From: Athripsodes cinereus
Taxonomy: Eukaryota; Arthropoda; Insecta; Trichoptera; Leptoceridae
DNA length: 64,000 nucleotides
Direction: 5' to 3'
Assembly (NCBI GenBank): GCA_947579605.1
Contig: OX388322.1
Span: 3,472,001-3,536,000 of the forward strand
Shown here in pieces: positions 1 to 10,900 of the stretch; position 1 is the first letter of the stretch; each line of letters opens with the position of its first letter. The notes under the pieces are model-generated. The model was not told the DNA's origin, did no database searches, and saw only the letters and a program-made list of their open reading frames with translations. The position numbers and the translations under genes were made by a program.

Positions 1-812
1 ACATTGAGCCCTTGGCAGTTGTGGAGAGTTTCAAAGTAATCTCTTTGGTATGTCATGTGGGCAGATGCTCCACTGTCTAGTATCCATTTGTCTGAGCTTT
101 TATTGGAAGGTCCCTCAGCACTGAAGGCACAATTTCTTGATTCAGACGTTCCATTTCTTTTGGCTTGACGACAATCTCTTGCTAGGTGCCCTAACTTATT
201 ACAGTTATAGCACCTGAATGTTCTTTTCTTTACAGATGCGAAAGCACTCCCATTAGAAGTGTTATCAAGAAGTTTTTCGTGTACTTCTTCATCAATGAGT
301 CTAGCTGTGAGGTTGGATACCGTTTGCCTCGATGTGTCCATTGAAAGCCAGGCTTGCCTAAAAGTTCTGTAGGCTTCTGGAAGGCTGTTCACTATTTTAG
401 TGATCATAGCGATATCACTTACGGTTTCACCAGCCTCTCTGAGTTGCCTTACAATGTTCTCCACATTGGTTATGTGTACATTTATTGGCACATCCATGGT
501 AATTCGATAGTTGGAGAATTGTTCGTATAAGAGCATTTTGCTCAGTTCTCCTTTTCTGTTGTAGACAGTATCCAGCTTCTCCATTATTGCCATCGCACTT
601 GTGCAGCTCTCCACAAGAGCGATTTGTTCCAAATCTAAGGCAGTGGAGATTAGAAACATGGCTTTGGCGTCCTGTTCCTCGCACACCTTTTCCGATGGTA
701 CATATACCACATCGTATAACTTGTTTGCCTTGAGCGCACAATTGATTTGGAATTTCCACTGGCGGTAGTTGAGCCCTGAGAATTTCGGCAGGGATTGACT
801 GAAGGTGTTCAT
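1..812 (-). CDS. Ty1/copia retrotransposon gag-protease, partial
   Basis: An uninterrupted minus-strand frame runs from an ATG at 810-812 (MNTFSQSLPKF) to the window edge, about 270 codons. The N-terminal part looks like copia-type gag (…FSGLNYRQWKFQI…). It is followed by a zinc knuckle CYNCNKLGHLARDC (CX2CX4HX4C, about 170-220) and an aspartic protease start WILDSGASAHMT (about 50-85) with the DSGA active-site motif. Order and spacing match the gag-pro start of Ty1/copia polyproteins; integrase and RT would lie beyond base 1. No stop or frameshift is seen in the visible part, so this copy may be young. It lies antisense in the RyR locus upstream of the first visible exon. Confidence 0.9.
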   Translation of the reverse strand, partial: MNTFSQSLPKFSGLNYRQWKFQINCALKANKLYDVVYVPSEKVCEEQDAKAMFLISTALDLEQIALVESCTSAMAIMEKLDTVYNRKGELSKMLLYEQFSNYRITMDVPINVHITNVENIVRQLREAGETVSDIAMITKIVNSLPEAYRTFRQAWLSMDTSRQTVSNLTARLIDEEVHEKLLDNTSNGSAFASVKKRTFRCYNCNKLGHLARDCRQAKRNGTSESRNCAFSAEGPSNKSSDKWILDSGASAHMTYQRDYFETLHNCQGLN

Positions 813-1036
813 CCTGATCTAATTGATGTGGGTTTCACGGTACTTTCTTAGTTGATCAGCCCAACTGTTGTCAATTCTTAAACTTGTCGGCACACGTTTT
901 CACCGATGCACTAGGTAACCTCACTTTTGTCGGCGTGTTCTTCTACGGAGTTCGATACGCGCGTTTTTACTGTGAACTTGTCGACGCACGTTTATCGGCG
1001 AACTATGCAACCTTACTTTTCTTTAATGGCGTATAT
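813..1036 (-). other. copia untranslated leader
   Basis: This stretch lies between the primer-binding site and the gag ATG. It contains imperfect repeated motifs around gtcggc/acacgtttt (near 885-905 and 975-1000) and no ORF; it is probably the packaging leader of the copia element. Confidence 0.5.
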
Positions 1037-1050
1037 CTGGACCCATAACC
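1037..1050 (-). other. copia primer-binding site
   Basis: Read on the minus strand, GGTTATGGGTCCAG directly follows the LTR end. It resembles the internal initiator-tRNA-Met primer site used by Drosophila copia-type elements (half-tRNA priming). Its position next to the LTR and before gag supports the call. Confidence 0.7.
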
Positions 1051-1229
1051 TGTTAGAATAAAACGCAGTTTTCGGTTTTTATTAATTTGTTTAATGAATG
1101 CAAACACGATAGTGATCAGTTACAAAACACAATGAGATGAGGCACACATCAACTGCGACACCAGCGCCACCACAACGGAAGGTGTACACAGCGCTGCCTA
1201 CAGAATGGCGCCAATTTTAATTTTCAACA
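1051..1229 (-). repeat. 5' LTR of copia element (179 bp)
   Basis: On the minus strand the segment begins TGTTGAAAATT and ends TTCTAACA, so it has TG...CA ends, and the primer-binding site abuts it. An AATAAA-like signal lies near its 3' end (ATTAATAAAAACC). The length fits short copia-group LTRs. The partner LTR is outside the window, so the boundaries rest on the PBS and the terminal dinucleotides. The bases outside the element are T-rich (1230-1236). Confidence 0.7.
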
Positions 1230-1449
1230 TTTTTTCATAAAAGGCGTACATATTGCCTTGAGGCAATGACTTCCAGTAAACCTAATACAATGGATTGTTG
1301 AAATATTTTTGATTCACAAGTCATTAATATCTGAAGTTAAATAAATGGTCCTGCTTTGAATGCAATTTGAAAAAATGCAGATTTAGAGTTTTTTAAGTTA
1401 GAAACAAGGTGAATACAATTTTTCTCAATATATCTCTTCAATTCTCTGC

Positions 1450-1530
1450 CGCGTCCCCGGAATAGAATAAGTCTCCCAATTTTTTCTATTAGTTTTCGAA
1501 AGTCCTGCGAAAATAAGGTATTTGTAAAAT
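1450..1530 (+). repeat. Repeat family A, degenerate 5' part
   Basis: ccccggaatagaataagtct, cccaattttttctattagtt, ttcgaaagtcctgcgaaaat and aggtatttgtaaaa follow the order of the family 5' end. It lies between the copia LTR and RyR exon 1. Confidence 0.5.
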
Positions 1531-1675
1531 GTCTGCTCTATACAGCACACTTACAAAAAAACTGAGAAACCCTTGCTATTCTATTCTGATGTCTACATGG
1601 TAATTTAGATTTGGCTGTGGTTAGTTTATCAAATTTTGATGTCACAAAATTCTTCAAGTCTCTTTATAATTCCAG

Positions 1676-1925
1676 TAACCATGTAACAATGGTAACTGCG
1701 GACCATATGAACCAACTCTTGCGCAACGTCCTGAAGTTGATTAAGAAGAATATCGGCAATGAAAATGCTCCTTGGATGACACGCATCGCAGCTTACACCC
1801 AGCAGATTATCATCAACAGTGGAGAGGAGCTGCTGAGAGATCCCTTCCTTCCGTTGGCTGAGAGAGTGAGGAAAAGGACAGAGAATATGTTCCATAAAGA
1901 AGAGAGTCTTAGGGGATTTATCAAG
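1676..1925 (+). CDS. RyR: RyR exon 1 (window numbering)
   Basis: The acceptor is tataattccag; the first base completes a codon from the upstream exon. It encodes [13 protein letters not shown]...[11 protein letters not shown]...[10 protein letters not shown] and ends in phase 0 before gtagag. The in-frame ATG at 1611 is intronic and is not the start. Confidence 0.93.
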
Positions 1926-4900
1926 GTAGAGTATAATTTGAACAATTTGGTATCGAAGTCAGATTCCCTGCTACCAAATTGATTGAATGCTTTCCCTTTT
2001 TTAATGAGTTCGCACAAACCCTAATCAGGGTTTCTATTGATATATTTTTATTCTTCCTTTTATTGATTGATCTGTTACTACAAAAGTTGTTCCCTCTTGT
2101 GATGTGGAAGAGCTTTTTGGTTGTCTTCCTCAGGAACACAGGCCGACTGGTTTCTTATTTGCAACAATATGGGTGATACTATTGTCAGCCATCAGAGGCC
2201 TGAGTCAATAACACATTTTCACGTTACGTTAACGTTCGAGTATAGAGGAAGTTGCAAGCAAGTGTCAATTTCGTTGCTAAGATACACAATAGTTACGAAA
2301 ATTAACACTTTGGCGCAACATTGTCTGCATTTGAACGCTAACGGAACGAAAACGTAACGTGAAAATGTGTTATTGACTCAGGGCCCTGATCTACAGCTGT
2401 CTCTCCAGAATTATTTTCCTTTCCTACTCCACCTTACAACGTCACATATTCTCCTAATCTCAGTGTTTCTTATCCTGCTAATTTTATTTGTGTTGAGAAA
2501 TGAGTTTTCTTTTGATAATTGAAATCTATATTTAACAGAATAAAGTGACAGTCAATGGGTTGATTATGTTTGCAATATTTTGATTCCTGTATTCTAAAAT
2601 ATTTGATGTCATGCTGAATTTCTTTTTCAGTCTTCTACGGATGATACATCTCAAGTGGAGTCTCAAATCCAAGAAGATTGGCAGCTGCTTGTGAGAGATA
2701 TTTATTCCTTCTATCCACTCCTCATCAAGTATGTGGATCTGCAGAGGAATCACTGGCTGAGAAATAATATACCAGGTAAAGCATTTTTTTTGCCAAATAT
2801 ACATAAGCCCGTGGGCTAACCAGAATGTAATAGGTCTCCCAATCTTTCCTTTAAGTTGTTGAGTGTCGAGTATTTGTTAAACCTGACGTACACGGCGTGG
2901 ACGACTATCATAATTATTACATACAGTCAGTCTTCTGATTTGTGGGAACTCAACTTGCAGGAAATGCCTTGATAGTAAAGATCAGTGTTTCCCAAACTAT
3001 GGGTCGCGAAACACCAGTGGGTCGCGAGCGAATATTGAGTGGGCCCTGAGCATTAAGTAGCTCCATGACTCGCTTCTAGAGAATCTGAGCATAAACAATA
3101 TTTATGACCTTTTTCTCTAGACAGCTAAAAGGTGGGTCCCAAGATCGGATTTTTTTCCTAGATGGGTCGGAGCCCAGTCAACTTTGGGAACCACTGGTAT
3201 AGATAAATATATTTTCTTGTTATAACATGGCTTAGAGCACAGATGTTGTATGTGCAGTTTTGACCAAAAATGAGTTATTATACGCATGCGAATCTGTATC
3301 TGAAGTATGTTTCGTAGGAATATTATTGATTATCTCAAACCTATGAAAACTGCACTTAACAACATTTGCGCTCTAAGCCATCGAATAGCCTAATCTTAGT
3401 GCTATATTTTTTTTCTCCGTCCAACGACCTCACCCACCATGACTTAGTGTAGTCCATTTTGAGATTTATTCTTCATATGTCTTTCCACAGACCTGAAAGA
3501 AATTGAGAAGTTTCTGTGTGTTAGGCAAATAATTATTATTATTATTATTTATTAACAAATATGCATTATTGATTTACAGAGGCTGAGGAGCTTTATAACC
3601 ACGTAGCAGACATATTCAACATCTGGTCAAAAAGCCAGTACTTCTTAAAAGAAGAACAGAACTTCATATCGGCTAATGAAATCGACAACATGGTAACAAT
3701 TCACATTTCTATACCTCACACTATATTCTGAGCACTATCATTTTGTTTGTTCCTTTTAATAATGTGTATATTTTGTTTTTACAATTTGATAAAAACAAGT
3801 ATATCAAAAAACACTATTTACTTTCACACTATAATTTTATCAATAGGCAGAGGCCTTTTGGAGCTAGTCCATCTACAGTACGAGACTCTTAGAAACTAAA
3901 AAAAACATAAAGACAGACTAAAACCTTTAATGATCACAAATAACACCCACTTTCCTTTTCATCACCACCCCTAACCCTCCCACCACTTAATCTTACTAGT
4001 GATAATCATAGGTTTATTAAGTATGTTTTATGTTCTTGTTTAATTTCTAAGAGTTTGGCACTGAAGATGGACCAGAGTTGAATGGCCTCTGCCGTTTAGT
4101 AAATTTATTATGTGAAATTAAACAGTGTTTTTAGTTATACTCGTTTTATAAATTTAAATTAACTTTCATAAAGTTAAACCTACATAATCAAATTTATATA
4201 TACTGTTTTGTTTTAGACTTTGATCATGCCGACAGCAACTAGAAGATCCGCTGTGATTTCTGACGGTGCACCATCTGGTGGAGGAAAGGTAAATTAAAAA
4301 TATCAGCAGTGTAGTGCAACAGTGGTTTGTCTTAGAATTGATAAATTTGACAGTTGTGGAGTCTCTAACAATGATATGATCATGCCTTCCATGATGGTAA
4401 TGAGCAGGCCAAGATGCCTGATGCTGTGGCCAGCAGTAGTTGTAAAAATTAAGATTCTTTCATAGCTCATATTAAAGAATAGGTCTACAACTCTTTTGTG
4501 TAAGTTTTCTAGTGTCCTGTAATAAACAGGTGTTTGTGAAAACTCACGTATAAGACAATTAACATCTACAATTCAATGATGAGGCATGCCACCCATTCTG
4601 AATGTTTTACTTTTTTATCAGCAAGGAGATGATAATCTGCATGTTTATTACATGCAGATAGTGCGCTGGCCACCCCACTTGTGGTGTATGCCGTGATGGT
4701 ATAGTAGTAGTAGTAGTAGTTTTTAAATTTTTCTGTGCCAATATAAAAATTTACACAGTTTTTCTCCATTATAACAATGTGAATTGAATTTCTTTTATAG
4801 AAAAAGAAGAAGAACCGTGACAAGAAGAGGGATAAGAACAAGGAAGTTGCAGCTTCTCTTATGGTTGCCTGTCTTAAGAGACTTCTGCCTGTTGGACTTA

Positions 4901-7900
4901 ATCTCTTCGCTGGCAGAGAACAAGAGCTGGTACAGCATTGTAAAGACAGATATCTCAAGGTTTGTCAAGTTATTTCTAATTTTTGTTGAAATAGAACTGG
5001 ATTGTGCAAAAGGGCCAGACACTTTAACACAAATATAATTCATTGTGTTTTGGTTATTACAGAAAATAACTGAACAAGATGTTATTGACTTTGCAAAGAC
5101 ACAACTGACCCTACCAGATAAAATAGATCCTGCTGATGAGATGTCCTGGCAACACTATCTCTACAGCAAGCTGGGTAGCAAGAAGGAAGTGGCAATACAG
5201 GGACAGGATGCTGGAGATAAAGCAAAGCAGATTGATGAAACTGTAGAGAGAATTGTTGCCATGAGCAAAGTACTCTATGGTTTACATATGGTAAGATTTA
5301 TCTTTAGAATGATAATGCAATAGAATAATATATTTTTATTTTTTATGTATTTATTTATTCATTTTTACACGGCAAAGCCTTTTACATGTTGAACAGAAAA
5401 AAAAAACAAAAATAACAATTTCATTGATTGTATCGGCATTAACTTTGTAACACTTCATTTTAAATTATCAAATAAAATAATAAAAATATTTATTATTATT
5501 GTTTTATGTTACTGTTGAGTAAAACAGCTATTAATAATAATAATCTTCCGAATTCGTCTCCCTTACTACAACTATTCCCTATCTCAAATTCCAAGAACTC
5601 GACTCGACGCCTGAAACCAACACGACCCCACCTACCCTTACACCTTCACGTAAGTCCTAACAAACTTTATATTTGTTTTTGTTTTATTCAGTATAGATCA
5701 GCACCTGATGATGCGAACTAGGAGTCCGCGAAACCGGTTGTGCGTTAATCTTACTCAACAGTCACATAAAGCATAATAATAAATATTTATTTTAATTTAT
5801 TTGAGACGAAGATAATAAAATACAGTCAAAGTTGCATGCAAATAAATTGATGAAAAAAAAATGATACAAGTATTTTAGAATAAAACCTAATATATAGGTA
5901 CAAAGAAACAATTTAAATTAAAATGGTTAGACAAACAAAAGAAAAATAATAGATGAGTCTGTCAAAATAATAATATATGTATCTAGAACAAAAAATAAAT
6001 TTTCAAAAGAAAATAGTCAATTATGGTTTTCGAGTTAAGAAATAAAATACTATGTAAGTATTGAAAAAGAGTACATATGGTCAAAACTAGAAATATAAAA
6101 TTTGGAATTCAATTGAATGGAAATATGGTACACAATTTAAAAACAAAGCATGATCTAGTTATTTTTGATGAGATGAATATAAATAATAATGATGGAGTCA
6201 AGTTTCAACATGTGGTAAGAATGTCTGAAAGATGGGATGTATGGAAGTGTCGGCATCTTAAAAATCATGAGACGTTACAATGGGTTAGTTGGAAGATATC
6301 GCGCTTCTGTGATAAACTTGCCCATTGCACAAATTTATTTGTCTGGTCTAAGTTCTACAATGTTTATATTTTAATTATGTTTGTTTTTTTGTGCAATAAA
6401 GATTTTTATTATTATTATTATTATTATTACAATGCATATATTTTTTATCTGTTCTATTTTGAGTTGCTTAATTATTTTTACTATTTATTTATTTTTTACA
6501 TTTGGAATAATGAGTTGAGTTACAAATTGTGGAAACCATATCACTCAAACCATATCAGTAGAGGTTCTAAAAAAGGTTGTGGCTTTTAAAACAGTTTTTG
6601 AAGTGTTCATATACGTATATAGGTGAAGCTTTCAAATAAAGGGGATAAAGTTTTCATACGTCTCCCACTCTTTTCATTAAGCTTTCCAGTGTCCTGTAAA
6701 AGGCAGGTATTCGTAAAACATTGCGTTTTGAGACATTTAACACCTCAGTGATAAAGAATGCTACCCATTCTCAGAGAAGACGGCTAGCATGTTTCTTACA
6801 CGCAGTTGTTCCGCTGACTACCCCACTTGTGGGAGATGCAATAAAGGTATAATATCTTTTTAGTTTTCATGTAAGTGGGGTATGGTTTATGAAAAAGTAA
6901 ATGGGGTTTACAGAGAAAATATGCAATTTATGCAAAAGCGAGTGGAGTGTGACTTAAGACAAAAATGGTTGTTTTAGAAAATAAAAATTACATAACTGAC
7001 ATCTGTATATTTGTCTCCCTTCCACACACAGATTGACCATCCCCAGCAGCAGAGTAAGGATGTATATCGTAGTTGTGTCTCAATACAGAGAAAGAGAGCT
7101 GTCATAGCTTGTTTCAGGCATCTTGCACTTCACGCACTCACAAGGTTTATTTTAATTTATTTTTGTTTGCTTCATTTTGTTTATTTGTGTTTGTAACATT
7201 TATTAGTTTGTTTTACTATGTGCATTTTTCAATTGATTTTTTCCCCCTTAGTGTACAAGACCATTACAAACTAACATAACTCTAAACTTATATAACGTTT
7301 TTATCCTGATTGAATCTTTGCCATTTTTGAAGGTTCGTTTATGTTAATTTTATTATTATTTTGGTTTTTAATATCTGAATGACTTAGCTGATGTTTTAAA
7401 GAGTTTTTTGTTTTGGCAGTATTGTTTATATAGCAATTATAGTAATTCTTGCCGAGTTCTATCTTCCTAAGAAATGGATCAACAACCCTTCCAATCTCGT
7501 CCAATGGTTACCAATCGTCTCTAGTATTACATTTCAGATCTCGATTGATGTCATTTTAGAGCTTTTGTCTAATAAATTATTAATGAATAAATTATCCTAA
7601 CCTAACATGACATAACCTAACGTTACATTGCATGTTTGTTGTGTGTGAATTACATAGGCCAGCAAACCAGTACAACGTGTGTCTCACTGGGGGCGTTTAG
7701 TTTGTGCAGCCAGGAAAAGGGCTGCAGTGGCTTGTCTTCGAGCTACACCACTCTATAAAATGAGCAGGTTTACTTGTTATTTACTAATATTTATCTTTTC
7801 TCAATATTTATAGTTTGTTAATGACTAAAAAGAAAAAGAAATCTTATCGCATTTCACTAAATGTGAAAGTGTAAAATGTATTTTAAAACAGCTTTAATAT

Positions 7901-10900
7901 ATTTTCTTATGCATTCCAGGCATCGTGCATGTAACATCTTTTCAAGAACATACTACGAACTCTGGCTACAAGAAGAAAATGTTGGACAGGAAGTCATGAT
8001 TGAGGATCTGACTGTAAGTCGCCAGATATATCCTTGCTAAAAAATTGTTATTCTCGTTGCACTGATTGTGCACTTTGTAAATTTTATCGAATATTATCTT
8101 AAAAGATGAGATCTAACAAAATTTATCTTTTCTATATACAGATGTCAGTATAGCGCGTATAATTTTTTTTTTATTCCTTAATTATTATTATATCAATTAA
8201 ACAAAATTTCAGCAATCATTTGAAGATTCTGAGTTGAAGAAGGCTGAAGCAGAGGAAGAAGAAGGCAAACCAGATCCCCTGACGCAGCTTGTAACAACAT
8301 TCTGTAGGGGTGCCATGACAGAGCGTTCAGGAGCCCTACAGGTAAATTATATATGTTTTTGTATTGTTTTTTAAGGATAATCACAGATTTACTAATAATT
8401 CACTCGATTGTGGGTGCATTGCCATGAAATAAAACAAGAAGTTGAAAATTATAAGTTGCTAAATTGGAACTTCTGATCATTGAATGACTTCCTTTGTTTT
8501 GTGTAGGAGGATCCACTTTACATGTCTTACGCTTTCATTGTTGCCAAATCTTGTGGAGAGGAAGAGGAAGAAGGTGAAGGTGACGGCGGCGGGGAAGGGG
8601 AGGAAGAGGGAGGAGCCAGTATCCACGTAAGTATACACACAATTGTAACTGAAACAGTAGATTTATACCTTGTTAATAATTATTTATTTATTTAAACATT
8701 TGACAGTTTAATAATGCATTCAATACATATTTTTGCAAACAAATAGCTCAATAATAATAACTCCTTCATATCATAGTAACATATCAAATTGGCACACATC
8801 ACAACTGTTGGGCTATGAATTAAAGATATTTGTATAGTTTATAGATGTTTTATTGAAAGAACTCGACAATGTACAACACAAGCTTATGGCGGCCATTCAA
8901 CAAGTCAAGCTAACCTTTTTTGCACCTTTTATTTTTGACATTAGAGATCATAGATATAACAACAACAGGTTTTGGAATATCAGTAATGCCTGCCAAAAAG
9001 ACTACTTATAAGTGTACAGGCTGGACCAATACACATCCGCCAAGTCAACAAACTTATTCTTTAAATGCTGGAGCCTATTGAGTTACTTATATACCTGGTA
9101 GAATATTCCTCTATTTGAAATTATCTCACATTATTACCTAGCGTTACTATATTTATTTATTGATTTGGCGGTAACGTTGTAGTAGTTTCTAAGCATAATT
9201 ACGAATGTTTGGACCCCAAACATTCGTAATTACTATATTTTCTTGTATAAGTTTTTTATGTTATCAGATAGTAATACACACTGAAATCTTTGTTTTCTTT
9301 TGTTGTTGATAATTATGTTGTTTTTTTTTTGTAAATGTGTCACTAGATAAGATTATTTAAAATGTTTTAAGTACATCAAATAATTGTGATGTCACAGAAA
9401 TACGTTACTATTAAATTTTTAATTACATTTTTATTGTGGTTAGAGAGTTATAGATATGGAAAATAATAAAAAAGTGAAAACAATAAACCACAAACAATAA
9501 TTATCAAAATTTATTTAAATCAAACAGAAACAACCACAAAAATAAACTCGTTCATAATATAAATATATTAATGCTTGAATAAATATTTCAATACTATTTA
9601 ATAAATAAACTTCAAAGAGTTATAAGTGCATCTAGTTATTAATTTAATTTAAGGATATTTGAAGTAAAAATGGGCAAAGTTTTGTGTCGTATCCAAAACA
9701 ATACAAAATTGGGCATGACTGTAAAACAAAGACCTAAAAAAGAAGTCGATGTAATATCTTCAGACGAATTCTTTATTAAACCAGACGATTCAATGGACAT
9801 ACAACTTATTTTTCTAAAACAACCAGACACAGAATCAACGTATGCATATCTTCATTTGTTTTACGAAGGCGGACATTCGGATTTGATATCGATGAATATA
9901 CACGGTGATCGACAAATATCTGCTTTTAATTCAAATCCTAATTTTAACATACATTTCTTTTTGTTAAATTCTAAAGAACAATTAGCGTTAACAATCACAG
10001 ACAATTTGGATAAAAACTCCGCCGTGATCGACAGTGTATTTGAGTTGTATAGAAGTCACGAATATGACGATGCATTAAAAAAAATTAATCTATGTCTTTC
10101 GGAAAGAAAAATGTTACTTTCGGATAATGTGAAAAATTCTTTGCTGAATTTGAAATATTCAATTCATAATGAGTTTGCTAAACAGTTTGTTGAAGATGCG
10201 TGGAAAGAAACTAATATTGACGATGTTATTCGTCTTTTGAATGCGGCGTTGAAACAAATTGAAGCTACGAAGGGCTCTGATAAATATGATCAAAAGACTC
10301 ATCAAATTATAAATATCAAAGAAAGTGCAGACTATTCAAGATATTTAGGAGAAGTAAATGAAAAGGAAGGAGACGAATTTAGAGAAAGGAATCCCACTTT
10401 TGCGAGACGAAGATATACAAAAGCATATGACTATTACGAAGATGCCATCGAGTTATATACGAAAGGTTTACCGCTTGATGTGAGATTTTCAGCGAGTAAA
10501 CAGTTGACAATGAATTATAAATTTCGTGCTGACAATAAAATAGGAAGATTGTTATGAAATAAATATAAAATACATCTTCAATTTTTTCCTTTACCAACTT
10601 GAAAAACTGTTAGCTTGATCAATGTTGGTTAAATGAATTGATTTTAATTAAATGGTTGTGCAATTTCTTCTCAAAATTAATCTGATTTATATTCTTGTGT
10701 TTGTTTATATTTTTATTTGTGTTATTTGTAAAATATGTCAATGAAAATTTGAAACTCATGCAATCATAATGTTTTGTTTTCCAACCTTTTTGATTTTTTA
10801 ATATTAGTTGCAATATGTTGTACATCAAGTTTTTAACAATATTCTCTTTCTTTAATTTGCATCATAAGAGGACCATGGATAAATTGATGGTAATATTGTT

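Noticed and set aside
427..759. 110-codon minus-strand ORF
   Set aside because: Out of frame with the gag-protease reading frame that runs through the same bases with recognisable motifs; a shadow.
1611..1982. ORF start at 1611 as RyR translation start
   Set aside because: The conserved RyR peptide begins only after the acceptor at 1674-1675; upstream residues are intronic and the gene continues from earlier exons.
6077..6589. 170-codon plus-strand ORF
   Set aside because: It crosses a LINE-like 3' end and a (TTA)n microsatellite that encodes poly-Tyr; no domain or splice support.
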